DNA of 64,000 nucleotides from Streptomyces sp. NBC_00443. Lineage in GTDB: Bacteria; Actinomycetota; Actinomycetes; Streptomycetales; Streptomycetaceae. Location of the stretch: the NCBI RefSeq assembly GCF_036014175.1, contig NZ_CP107917.1, forward strand, positions 3,038,001-3,102,000, read 5' to 3'. Shown one piece after another: positions 17,530 to 25,399 of this stretch (the first letter of the stretch is position 1; each line of letters opens with the position of its first letter). The translations under genes were made by a program, and so were the position numbers. The notes beneath the pieces are model-generated. The model searched no databases. It saw nothing but the letters and a program-made list of their open reading frames with translations, and was not told the origin of the DNA.

Positions 17530-18756
17530 TTACGGCTTCAGCCGTTGCGCCCGCGCGTGCAGATAGCGCTGCTCCGGCAGGCTCAGTGTCTTGGCGGCGG
17601 CGGCCTCGTAGGCGGCGCGGGCCTCGTCGTGGGCTCCGGCCCGCTCCAGGAGGTGGCCGCGAACCGCGTCCAGGCGGTGCCCGGCACCCAGTTCGTCCTC
17701 CAGCGCGGCCAGTTCGGCGAGCCCCGCGCGCGGGCCCCGGGCCATGGCGACGGCAACCGCGCGGTTGAGGCGCTCGACGGGGCCGGGGACGAGGCGTACC
17801 AGGACGTCGTAGAGGCCGAGGATCTCCTGCCAGTCGGTCTCCGGCGCGGAGGGCGCCTCGTCGTGGACAGCGGCGATGGCGGCGCGCAGCTGATACGGGC
17901 CGGCGGGGCCCCGGGACAGGGCGCGGGTGACCAGGGCGACGCCCTCGTCGATCGCGTTCTTGTCCCAGCGGTCGCGGTCCTGTTCGTCGAGGGGGACGAG
18001 TTCGCCGTGCGGGCCGGTGCGCGCGTCACGGCGGGCGTCGGTGAGCAGCATCAGCGCGAGCAGACCGGCCACCTCGCCGTGGCCGGGGAGCAGGCGGTGG
18101 ACCTCGCGGGTCAGCCGGAGTGCCTCACCGGCGAGTTCGCGTCGCAGCAGGCTCGTGCCCGAGGTCGCCGTATAGCCCTCGTTGAAGATCAGGTACAGGG
18201 TCTGCAGGACCGCGGGCAGGCGGTTCTCCCCGTTGTCGGGCCGCCCGAAGCGCACCCCGCGGACCTTCTGCTTGGCCCGGCTGATGCGCTGCGCCATGGT
18301 CGCCTCGGGGACCAGGTACGCGCGGGCTATCTCGGCCGTGGTCAGACCGCCGACGGCACGGAGGGTGAGGGCGATCTGGGCGGGCGGGGTCAGGTCCGGG
18401 TGGCAGCAGAGGAAGAGCAGGGTGAGGGTGTCGTCCTCGCGGGGCGCCCGGTCCGCGCCCGGCGGCGGGGCCGTGAAGGCGTCCCTCGGCGTCAGCGCCG
18501 CGACCTTGTCCTCCCGGGCCCGGCGCGACTGCTCCGCGCGCAGCGCGTCGGTCAGCCGCCGCGCCGCGACCTTGATCAGCCAGCCGCGCGGGTTGTCCGG
18601 GGCCCCGGTCCGCGGCCACTGCTCGGCCGCCGCGAGCAGGGCCTCCTGCACGGCGTCCTCGGCGCTGTCGAAGTGGCCGTACCGCCGTACGAGCGCGCCG
18701 AGGACCTGCGGCGCGTGTCGGCGCAGCAGGTCCTCGGTCTCGGGTGTGGCGCTCAC
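17530..18756 (-). CDS. ECF42-group RNA polymerase sigma factor with TPR-like C-terminus
   Basis: 408 residues from GTG 18756. Sigma region 2 is about 10-75 (YGHFDSAEDAVQEALLAAAEQWP) and region 4 about 120-175 (LTTAEIARAYLVPEATMAQRISRAKQKV). About 200 residues of helical, TPR-like C-terminal extension follow, needed for activity in studied ECF42 members. The gene lies 19 bases after a DGPF/YCII gene, the hallmark ECF42 partner. No anti-sigma gene is present. A matching ECF42 promoter precedes the pair, so it should be autoregulated. Confidence 0.92.
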   Translation of the reverse strand: MSATPETEDLLRRHAPQVLGALVRRYGHFDSAEDAVQEALLAAAEQWPRTGAPDNPRGWLIKVAARRLTDALRAEQSRRAREDKVAALTPRDAFTAPPPGADRAPREDDTLTLLFLCCHPDLTPPAQIALTLRAVGGLTTAEIARAYLVPEATMAQRISRAKQKVRGVRFGRPDNGENRLPAVLQTLYLIFNEGYTATSGTSLLRRELAGEALRLTREVHRLLPGHGEVAGLLALMLLTDARRDARTGPHGELVPLDEQDRDRWDKNAIDEGVALVTRALSRGPAGPYQLRAAIAAVHDEAPSAPETDWQEILGLYDVLVRLVPGPVERLNRAVAVAMARGPRAGLAELAALEDELGAGHRLDAVRGHLLERAGAHDEARAAYEAAAAKTLSLPEQRYLHARAQRLKP

Positions 18757-18775
18757 TTACGGCTCGGCCGACGTC

Positions 18776-19192
18776 TCAGCCGACGTCCCCGGACCCGTCG
18801 TCGATGGGCCGGATCACCACCGGGTACACGGGGGCCCCGGCGGGCTGGGGGCACTGCAGGACGCGCTCGGCGATCTGAGTGACCCGCTCCAGGCTCGCGC
18901 AGTCCAGCACCCAGTAGCCGGCCAGCAGCTCCTTGGTCTCGCTGTACGGGCCGTCGGTGATCACTGCCTTGCCGTCGTCACCCAGGGTGACATGCCGGCC
19001 CTTCGCGGGCTCGGTCAGCCCCTGTCCGTCGACCATCTCGCCGCTCTCGGCGAGGTCGTCGTTGAGGGCCTGCATGAAGGAGTACATCGCCTGGATGTCC
19101 TCCTGACTCCAGGCGACGGAGTTCTCGGACCCCTTGCCCTGCATCGCCTCGTAGTCCGCCTGCGTTCCCTGAACCATGACCAGGTACTTCAT
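18776..19192 (-). CDS. DGPF (YCII-related) domain protein, ECF42 partner
   Basis: 138 residues. The family motif DGPYSETKELLAGYW (about 80-95) contains the DGPF-type tetrapeptide. YCII-like ferredoxin-fold proteins of this group accompany ECF42 sigma factors and are usually their targets, though their biochemical role is not known. It is first in the operon, 61 bases downstream of the sigma-type promoter. Confidence 0.92.
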   Translation of the reverse strand: MKYLVMVQGTQADYEAMQGKGSENSVAWSQEDIQAMYSFMQALNDDLAESGEMVDGQGLTEPAKGRHVTLGDDGKAVITDGPYSETKELLAGYWVLDCASLERVTQIAERVLQCPQPAGAPVYPVVIRPIDDGSGDVG

Positions 19193-19252
19193 CAGTCCGC
19201 TCCTTCTGCTTCCGTCGGCTCGGGCCGCCCTTGGTGGGCGGCTCTCACAGGG

Positions 19253-19282
19253 GACGTCGGAGCCGGGCCGGGATTCTCGACA
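19253..19282 (-). promoter_or_regulatory. ECF42-type promoter of the DGPF-sigma operon
   Basis: On the minus strand TGTCGA (19282-19277) is separated by 17 bases from CGACGTC (19259-19253). From memory, ECF42 promoters carry TGTCGA at -35 and CGA(C/T) at -10, so this fits an autoregulatory promoter. Confidence 0.82.
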
Positions 19283-19288
19283 GGGGGC

Positions 19289-19525
19289 TCAGGAATTTTT
19301 CGCGGTGGGATTCACGGTGGTGTCCACGGTGGGTGTGCGGGGAGTGTCCGGCTGCTCGTGCTTCTCCTCGTGCTCGGCGCCGGCCTCGGCGTACGCCCCG
19401 CACTCGGGGTTGTGGCACGGGCCCGCCACCCAGGTGGGGACCCAGGCGCCCAGCGTCTTGTGGCGCCGGACGACCGTCTCTACGGGCTGTCCGCAATCGG
19501 GACAGTGGTGCTCTTCGCTGCCCAT
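19289..19525 (-). CDS. Small zinc-ribbon-like protein
   Basis: 78 residues from ATG 19525. CPDC (8-11) and a second Cys pair (C37, C42) flank a basic segment (VVRRHKTLGAWVP), giving a four-Cys zinc-ribbon. The C-terminal 30 residues are Thr/Pro/Glu-rich and disordered. Its 3' end lies directly next to the ECF42 promoter. Function is unknown. Confidence 0.7.
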   Translation of the reverse strand: MGSEEHHCPDCGQPVETVVRRHKTLGAWVPTWVAGPCHNPECGAYAEAGAEHEEKHEQPDTPRTPTVDTTVNPTAKNS

Positions 19526-19551
19526 GTCCTCAGAGTAGGGCGGGAGAGGGC

Positions 19552-20136
19552 TCAGCGCTTCCTGCTGTACGTACGAACCACGGCGCCGTTGCCGAACGAG
19601 CGCACCTCTCCGAGGGTGAACTCGGTGACGGCGAAGCCCGATCCGAACATCGGCATGCCCGTGCCGTACACGATGGGGTAGGTCTTGATGACGAGCTCGT
19701 CGATCTCGTCGAGCAGCGCGCCGGCCAGCTGCGCTCCGCCGCACAGGTAGATGCCGAACTCGCCGTCCTCCGCCTTCAGTTCGCGGATCTTGCCGACCAC
19801 GTCGTCCGAGACGATCTCGACCTGCGGGTCGGGCGACTCGGTCAGCGTGCGCGAGGCGACGTACTGGCGCATATGGGCGTACGGGCTGGTGATGCCCTCC
19901 TTCAGGGCCAGGTCGTAGCTGCTGCGGCCCTGGATGATCGTGTCGAATTGCCGGTTGGGCAGGTCGTCGAACCCGAGGGCGCGACGGGCGGGGGTCGACA
20001 CGGTCTCCGGGTGCTCCGTCTTGAGGAACTCCAGGAACTCCTCGTCGACGAAGGTGTACATCGAGGTCGCATCGCCGCTCGGGTCTCCGATGAAGCCGTC
20101 GATCGAACAAGCGATGAAGTACGTGAGCTTTCGCAA
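19552..20136 (-). CDS. Dihydrofolate-reductase-like (RibD C-terminal domain) protein
   Basis: 194 residues from TTG 20136, selected because family members begin (M)RKLTYFIACSIDGFIG and AAAAGAG lies just upstream. Other family marks are FDTIIQGRSSYDLAL, GIYLCGGAQLAGALL (NADPH-binding GG) and LVIKTYPIVYGTG. It is a YyaP/YwjB-type putative NADPH reductase with no folate role shown. It is divergent from a TetR gene across a shared operator array, so it is probably that repressor's target. Confidence 0.85.
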   Translation of the reverse strand: MRKLTYFIACSIDGFIGDPSGDATSMYTFVDEEFLEFLKTEHPETVSTPARRALGFDDLPNRQFDTIIQGRSSYDLALKEGITSPYAHMRQYVASRTLTESPDPQVEIVSDDVVGKIRELKAEDGEFGIYLCGGAQLAGALLDEIDELVIKTYPIVYGTGMPMFGSGFAVTEFTLGEVRSFGNGAVVRTYSRKR

Positions 20137-20162
20137 GCCGGGCTCTTTTCGTAAGGTGTCGA

Positions 20163-20215
20163 ACAACCACTCCGGTTGTAGTGCTTCAGTTGTAGTACTT
20201 CGCTTGTAGTGGTTG
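20163..20215. promoter_or_regulatory. Operator array between DHFR-like and TetR genes
   Basis: Three direct copies of TTGTAGT start at 20176, 20190 and 20204 (14-bp period). An inverted pair CAACCACT (20164-20171) / AGTGGTTG (20208-20215) encloses them, and ACAACC-N5-GGTTGT (20163-20179) is a local palindrome. It is most simply the operator of the adjacent TetR protein. Confidence 0.72.
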
Positions 20216-20260
20216 CAAGGGCATTTCCGTGACCGGGGAAAGTAAGAGAGGGGATTCCGA

Positions 20261-20860
20261 ATGGCGGGCAATCCGGAGCGCCGGGCCGCGCTCGTCGACG
20301 CGGGCGTCGAGGTGCTCGCCCGCGAGGGGGCACGCGGGCTGACGTTCCGCGCGGTGGACGCCGAGGCCGGGGTGCCGGTCGGCACCACCTCCAACTACTT
20401 CACCGGGCGCGTCGACCTGCTCCGCCAGATCGACGGCCGACTGCACGTGCGGCTCGCGCCCGACCCGGAGGTGATCGCCGGGCTGCTGAACCGGCCGAAG
20501 GACCGCTCCCTCGTCACCGCCTTCATGCACGACCTGATGGCCCGCGCGACCCGCGACAGAACGGGCTATCTGGCCCTGCTGGAGATGCGCCTGGAGGCCC
20601 AGCGGCGCCCAGAACTGCGCTCCTCCTTCACCAAGTCGGTGCGCGGCGACCTGGACGAGGCCATGGAGTTCCACCGCAACGCCAAACTGCCCGGGGGCGA
20701 CGAGGTCGTCACCGTGCTCTATCTCGCCGTCCTCGGGCTGCTCCTGGAGCACCTGACGCTGCCCGACGTGCTGGACGGCGTTCTGCCCGGGGTCGGCGTG
20801 CCGGACGGGCTGGTCGAGCGGATCGTGGCGACGATCGTGCCCGAGGGTCCCGAGGGGTAG
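20261..20860 (+). CDS. TetR/AcrR-family repressor
   Basis: 199 residues. The N-terminal HTH is clear: RRAALVDAGVEVLAREGARGLTFR, then VDAEAGVPVGTTSNYFTGRVDLL (about 8-55). The helical C-terminal domain would bind an unknown ligand. It is divergent from the DHFR-like reductase and likely represses both across the operator array. Confidence 0.88.
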   Translation: MAGNPERRAALVDAGVEVLAREGARGLTFRAVDAEAGVPVGTTSNYFTGRVDLLRQIDGRLHVRLAPDPEVIAGLLNRPKDRSLVTAFMHDLMARATRDRTGYLALLEMRLEAQRRPELRSSFTKSVRGDLDEAMEFHRNAKLPGGDEVVTVLYLAVLGLLLEHLTLPDVLDGVLPGVGVPDGLVERIVATIVPEGPEG

Positions 20861-20878
20861 GTCAGGGCTGCCGGCGGC

Positions 20879-21478
20879 TCAGCCGCGCGGTTCGCGCCAC
20901 ATCGGCCACATCCGCGGACCGTCCGGAAGGTCGAGGGGACGGCCCTTGAGCTCGAAGCCGAGACGCTCGTACAGCTGCCGGCTGCGGTCGCTGCTCGCCT
21001 CCAGGTAGGCGGGCAGACCGTCCCGGTCGCAGCGGTCGAGCACCGCGTTCATGAGCGCGGTGCCGAGCCCCTCGCCCTGGCGGCCGGGTGCTGCGGCGAT
21101 CATCCACAGATATGCGTGCGCACGGCCCGAGGGATGGATACGGGCCGTCAGACGGCCGATCATCTCCACGCGCTCGTTGTCCGGGTCGACGTCCTGACGC
21201 AGCAGCGCGGGTCCGTCGTCGTCCTCGTCGTGCTCGACGGCCGGCACGGACATCCACAGCGCGCACGCCGTGCCGTCCTCGGTGAGGTCTATGCGGCCAT
21301 GGGCCAGCACGATGTCCGTGAACGCGGCCATCAGCCTCCGGTGGGTCGCACGGCGGTACTCCTCGCCCGGGAACACCCAGCCACTGACCGGATCGTCCTG
21401 GAAGGCCACGTCCAGCAGCCGGACCACCGACTCCCGGTCCGCCTCGCCCGCCCTCCGGATCGCCACGCCCATCTCCAC
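20879..21478 (-). CDS. GNAT acetyltransferase
   Basis: 199 residues. The acetyl-CoA binding loop is APGRQGEGLGTALMNAVL (Q-x-x-G-x-G, about 130-147), and the C-terminal YLEASSDRSRQLYERLGFE segment is standard for the family. An acidic loop (EHDEDDDGP) interrupts the central sheet. Substrate unknown. It is convergent with the TetR gene, with only 18 bases between the stops. Confidence 0.85.
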   Translation of the reverse strand: MEMGVAIRRAGEADRESVVRLLDVAFQDDPVSGWVFPGEEYRRATHRRLMAAFTDIVLAHGRIDLTEDGTACALWMSVPAVEHDEDDDGPALLRQDVDPDNERVEMIGRLTARIHPSGRAHAYLWMIAAAPGRQGEGLGTALMNAVLDRCDRDGLPAYLEASSDRSRQLYERLGFELKGRPLDLPDGPRMWPMWREPRG

Positions 21479-21619
21479 CCACCCCTTCGCGTCAACCGGC
21501 CTTGATCGTAGGGCGGTGAAAGCCTGCGTGCGGTCCGAGGGCCGACGTTGTCGAGATCCGGCCGGTACACAGCACCCGGTTGTTCAGCCACTCGCTGCGC
21601 GGGGACCCGGTACGCAGAG

Positions 21620-21656
21620 GCGGGCCCCGCACACCGGGGGGATGTGCGGGACCCGC
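21620..21656 (-). terminator. Second hairpin downstream of the isoprenoid/encapsulin genes
   Basis: 14-base arms (21620-21633 with 21643-21656) pair at 13 positions around a 9-base loop. Confidence 0.6.
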
Positions 21657-21660
21657 CGGT

Positions 21661-21717
21661 CCGGAGCCGCTCGGCGGCCGTACGGGGTCAGGAACCGTAC
21701 GGCCCCGAGAGCTCCGG
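21661..21717 (-). terminator. Long hairpin after the polyprenyl synthase
   Basis: Arms of 7+5+10 bp (21661-21667/21711-21717, 21670-21674/21705-21709, 21676-21685/21695-21704) stack with small bulges around a 9-base loop, about 60 bases after the synthase stop. With the next hairpin it closes the encapsulin operon. Confidence 0.8.
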
Positions 21718-21778
21718 GGTCTTCACAACCGTCGGCCGCCGCGATCCCGGCCGATACGGCCGTCGGCTGCCGCGGCCT

Positions 21779-22918
21779 TCAATTGCTGCGCCGCGTCACG
21801 AACTCGGCCAGGGCCAGCAGTCCGCCCGCCTCCTCCGGGTCGGGCACGGCGCGGGCCAGTTCCTGCATGGCTCGGGCCATCCGCTCGGCGGCCTGGGCCT
21901 GCGCCCAGTCGCGGCCACCGGCCCGCTCGACAGCGAGCGCGGTCCGCTGCAGGTCCTCCTTGTCGTACGGCACTTCGTACAGCGCGGCCAGCTCCGCCGC
22001 CGCCGAACCGCCCGAGGTCAGCGCGGCGACGACCGGCAGGGACTTCTTGCGGGCGGCGAGATCCGCACCGGCCGGCTTGCCGGTGTGGCTCGGGTCGCCC
22101 CATATACCGATCACATCGTCGATGAGCTGGAAGGCGAGCCCGGCCTCACGGCCGAACGCGTCCAGTGCCGCCACGTCCTCGTCCGCCGCGCTCGCGTACA
22201 GCGCGCCGAGGGCACAGGCGCACCCCAACAGCGCGCCGGTCTTGGCCTCGGCCATGGCGAGCACCTCGTCGAGGCCGACCTCGCCGGGGTCCCGCTTCTC
22301 CATCGCCGTGTCCGCCTGCTGGCCGGCGCACAGCTCGACGACGCAGTCCGCGAGCCGGGCCGCGGCAGCCGCGGACGCCGGGTGCGGGTCCTCGGCGAGC
22401 AGCCGCAGGGCCAGCGCCTGGAGGGCGTCCCCAGCGAGGATCGCGTCGGCGTCGCCGAACACGGTCCAGGCGGTGGGCCGGTGCCGGCGCGTGGTGTCCC
22501 GGTCCATCACGTCGTCGTGCAACAACGTGAAGTTGTGGACCAGTTCCACCGCCACCGCCGCCCGTACAGCGGCCGCCCGCGCCCTCGGTCCGCCGAGTGC
22601 GGCGGCAGCGGTGAGAACGAGCGCGGGCCGGATCGCCTTGCCGGCGTTGCCCGCCGCCGGGGTGCCGTCCGGGTGCTCCCAGCCGAAGTGGTACCGCGCG
22701 ATCCGGCGGAGGGACGGCGGCAACGAATCGAGTGCGGCGCGCAGTTCGGGGTCGACCGACGCCCGGACGCGCTCCAGGATCACCTCCGCCTCGGGCCCGT
22801 CGAGCGGGCCCCGCCCGCCGTCCCTCTCGGTCGCGATGGGCCCTTGCCTTTCGAGCGTCTCGGTGGACGGCCCCGCCCCGGCGGGGCGTTGCTGCGTCTC
22901 CGTCAAGAACTCACCCAT
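21779..22918 (-). CDS. Polyprenyl diphosphate synthase, probable encapsulin cargo
   Basis: 379 residues. Trans-prenyltransferase motifs: GKAIRP (93-98), first Asp-rich motif DDVMD (135-139), second Asp-rich region IDDVIGIWGD (266-275) and KKSLP (291-295). It condenses isopentenyl diphosphate onto an allylic primer. Phe130, five residues before DDVMD, suggests a short C15-C20 product (inference). About 40 N-terminal residues, Pro/Gly/Thr/Glu-rich with no predicted structure, are absent from ordinary synthases and resemble the disordered targeting extensions of Family 2B encapsulin cargo. It lies 111 bases after the shell gene on the same strand. Confidence 0.9.
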   Translation of the reverse strand: MGEFLTETQQRPAGAGPSTETLERQGPIATERDGGRGPLDGPEAEVILERVRASVDPELRAALDSLPPSLRRIARYHFGWEHPDGTPAAGNAGKAIRPALVLTAAAALGGPRARAAAVRAAVAVELVHNFTLLHDDVMDRDTTRRHRPTAWTVFGDADAILAGDALQALALRLLAEDPHPASAAAAARLADCVVELCAGQQADTAMEKRDPGEVGLDEVLAMAEAKTGALLGCACALGALYASAADEDVAALDAFGREAGLAFQLIDDVIGIWGDPSHTGKPAGADLAARKKSLPVVAALTSGGSAAAELAALYEVPYDKEDLQRTALAVERAGGRDWAQAQAAERMARAMQELARAVPDPEEAGGLLALAEFVTRRSN

Positions 22919-23029
22919 GGCATCGCCTCGGAGAGTCGGCGGACGGTGGCCCTTCCGCTACGGCTGGGCGCCTACGCCGAGGGTCTACCCACACGAGGAG
23001 CGCGGGACACGGCGCGGTGGCGGCAAAGG

Positions 23030-24436
23030 TCACCGCCAGCGCCCGATCTCGACGTTCTCCAGCACACCGAGGGCGTCCGGTACCAGGACCGCGGCCGAGT
23101 AGTAGGCCGTCACCAGGTACTTGATGATGGCCTGTTCGTTGATGCCCATGAACCGGCAGGACAGGCTCGGCTCGATCTCGTCCGGGATGCCCGCCTGCTG
23201 CAGTCCGATGACGCCCTGTTCCCCCTCGCCCGTACGCATGGCGATGATCGAGGTCGTACGGGCGTCGGTGACCGGGATCTTGTTGCACGGGAAGATCGGC
23301 ACGCCGCGCCAGGTGGGGATGCGGTTACCGGCCATCTCGATGGTCTCCGGGACCAGGCCGCGCTTGTTCAGCTCACGCCCGAACGCGGCGATCGCGCGCG
23401 GGTGGGCGAGGAACAGTTTCGTGCCGCGCCGCCGGCACAGCAGCTCGTCCATGTCGTCGGGGCTGGGCACGCCGTCGTGCGGCTGGAGCCGCTGGTCGTA
23501 CTCGCAGTTGTTGAGCAGCCCGAACTCGCGGTTGTTGATGAGCTCGTGCTCCTGCCGCTCCTTCAGGGCCTCCACCGTCAGGCGCAGCTGCTGCTCCGTC
23601 TGGTTCATCGGCTGGTTGTAGAGGTCGGCCACGCGCGAGTGGATGCGCAGCACGGTCTGGGCGATGCTCAGTTCGTACTCACGGGGCCGGGCCTCGTAGT
23701 CGACGAAGGTGTGCGGGATGTCCGGCTCACCGCTGTGGCCGGCCGCGAGGTCGACTGCCTTCTCGCCGTACTTGTTGGTGCGCTGCGCGGGGATCGCCCG
23801 CAGTTGCTCGAGGTGTTGGCTGAGCGAATCCGCCCGCTCCGCGACCTGCTCGACGTCCTGGCGGGGCAGGACGAGCACCGTGCACGCGGTGGCCGCGCGG
23901 ACCGTGTACTCCCAGATGGCGTCGGAGTCGAGCAGCGCCTGGTCACCGAGGTAGGCGCCGTCGGCGAGGACGCCGAGGGACTCGTCCTCCCCGTAGGGAC
24001 CGGTGCCGAGCTTCTCGACCCTGCCGTGCGCCAGCAGGAAGACCTCGTCGGCCTGGCTGCCGAACGAGGCGATCACGGACCCCGCCGTGAACTCCCGCTG
24101 CTGGCAGCGCTGGGCGAGCTCGGCGAGCACGTCCTCGTCCTCGTACGACCGCAGGGCCGGCAGTTCGCGCAGTTCGGCCGGGATGACCTCGACGCGGTCC
24201 CCGGTCTTGACGAACGTGACACGGCCGTCCCCGACGGCGTAGGTCAGACGGCGGTTCACCCGGTACGTGCCGCCCTGCACGTTCACCCACGGCAGCATGC
24301 GCAGCAGCCAGCGGGAGCTGATCTCCTGCATCTGGGGTGCGGACTTGGTCGTGGTGGCCAGGTTCCGCGCGGCCGCCGTGCCGAGACTCTGCTGCGGCTT
24401 GCCCTGCTCAGTGCGGACCTCTTCGCCTACCGACAT
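23030..24436 (-). CDS. Family 2B encapsulin shell protein with cNMP-binding insertion (EshA-like)
   Basis: 468 residues, close to Streptomyces EshA-type proteins. Residues 1-60 are the N-arm. Residues about 85-95 begin the E-loop. About 95-205 form a cyclic-nucleotide-binding domain whose phosphate cassette reads [10 protein letters not shown] (160-169) and VRAAT (179-183), keeping the Gly, acidic and Arg positions. Residues about 240-468 form the HK97-like capsid core, with [29 protein letters not shown] and the conserved C-terminal [21 protein letters not shown]. Sixty or more copies should assemble into a cytoplasmic shell. The polyprenyl synthase downstream is the expected cargo. Family identity rests on my recognition of the sequence, not a search. 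Confidence 0.88.
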   Translation of the reverse strand: MSVGEEVRTEQGKPQQSLGTAAARNLATTTKSAPQMQEISSRWLLRMLPWVNVQGGTYRVNRRLTYAVGDGRVTFVKTGDRVEVIPAELRELPALRSYEDEDVLAELAQRCQQREFTAGSVIASFGSQADEVFLLAHGRVEKLGTGPYGEDESLGVLADGAYLGDQALLDSDAIWEYTVRAATACTVLVLPRQDVEQVAERADSLSQHLEQLRAIPAQRTNKYGEKAVDLAAGHSGEPDIPHTFVDYEARPREYELSIAQTVLRIHSRVADLYNQPMNQTEQQLRLTVEALKERQEHELINNREFGLLNNCEYDQRLQPHDGVPSPDDMDELLCRRRGTKLFLAHPRAIAAFGRELNKRGLVPETIEMAGNRIPTWRGVPIFPCNKIPVTDARTTSIIAMRTGEGEQGVIGLQQAGIPDEIEPSLSCRFMGINEQAIIKYLVTAYYSAAVLVPDALGVLENVEIGRWR

Positions 24437-24729
24437 AAGGAATTGCCCTCCCGGTCGTGCACCGGCGCCTGTCTGGCGCCACGCATCGCGATCTCCGCGA
24501 CCGAGCCTTCCATCACGGAGGGTGCCGGTGCTATTACCCGAAAGAGCGGGAATGGATCACGGTCCGCTGGGCAAATAGAAGGACCTTGTCCACTGGTGCC
24601 GTCTCTGTGGTTGGCCAAAACGACTCGTACACCGTGCGATTGGAGGAGTCCCGTGAGGCCGTTTTCGGTAAAGCACCGATACGAGTCGGCCGCGGTGGGC
24701 GGTCGGCGCACGGTGCGAAGGGGGCGGTC

Positions 24730-25320
24730 ATGGCCTCACCCATGTCCGCGAGCAGATTCCTGGAGAGACTCCGGGCGGAGGGTGCGACTGTCGTCGAGGT
24801 CGGCGACTGGGAGCACCACAACCGCAACCACGTGGGGCCGTGGGGTCCCGTCCACGGCGTGATGATCCACCACACGGTGACCAAGGGCAGTGCCAACACG
24901 GTGGAGCTCTGCCGCAAGGGCTACGAGGGGCTTCCCGGACCGCTGTGCCACGGCGTCATCACGAAGGACGGACGGGTGCACCTCGTCGGCTACGGCCGCG
25001 CCAACCATGCCGGGCTCGGCGACGACGACGTTCTCCGCGCGGTCATCGCCGAGAGCGCGCTGCCGGCCGACAACGAGGCCAACACCGATGGCAACCGGCA
25101 CTTCTACGGCTTCGAGTGCGAGAACCTGGGTGATGGACAGGATCCCTGGCCGGCGGCTCAGCTGGAGGCGATCGAGCGGGTGTCGGCGGCTGTGTGCCGT
25201 CATCACGGGTGGACGGAGCGGTCGGTGATCGGGCATCTGGAGTGGCAGCCCGGGAAGGTGGATCCGCGGGGGTTCACCATGGCTTCGATGCGGGCGCGGA
25301 TCCGGGAGCGGTTGTCCTAG
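24730..25320 (+). CDS. N-acetylmuramoyl-L-alanine amidase (PGRP/Amidase_2)
   Basis: 196 residues from ATG 24730 (AAGGGGG upstream). Zinc ligands of the Amidase_2 fold are seen in GVMIHHTVT and near the C-terminus in IGHLEWQPGKVDP. The substrate loop has GYGRANHAGLG and the FYGFECENLG strand. It should cleave the lactyl-alanine bond of peptidoglycan. No signal peptide or wall-binding repeat is visible, so secretion would need a non-standard route, or it recycles muropeptides. It is divergent from the encapsulin gene. Confidence 0.88.
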   Translation: MASPMSASRFLERLRAEGATVVEVGDWEHHNRNHVGPWGPVHGVMIHHTVTKGSANTVELCRKGYEGLPGPLCHGVITKDGRVHLVGYGRANHAGLGDDDVLRAVIAESALPADNEANTDGNRHFYGFECENLGDGQDPWPAAQLEAIERVSAAVCRHHGWTERSVIGHLEWQPGKVDPRGFTMASMRARIRERLS

Positions 25321-25399
25321 GGCGGGATGCCTGCGGTGCGGCCCGTGCCGGTGAGCGGGGTGCGCCCGCTGCCGGCAGCGGGCGGGCGACAATGGACTG

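Noticed and set aside
21548..24862. A 1,104-codon open frame on the plus strand opposite the polyprenyl synthase and encapsulin
   Set aside because: It is antisense to two recognisable proteins, and is a by-product of high third-position GC; its composition (Arg/Gly/Val/Leu-rich, no domains) is typical of a shadow frame.
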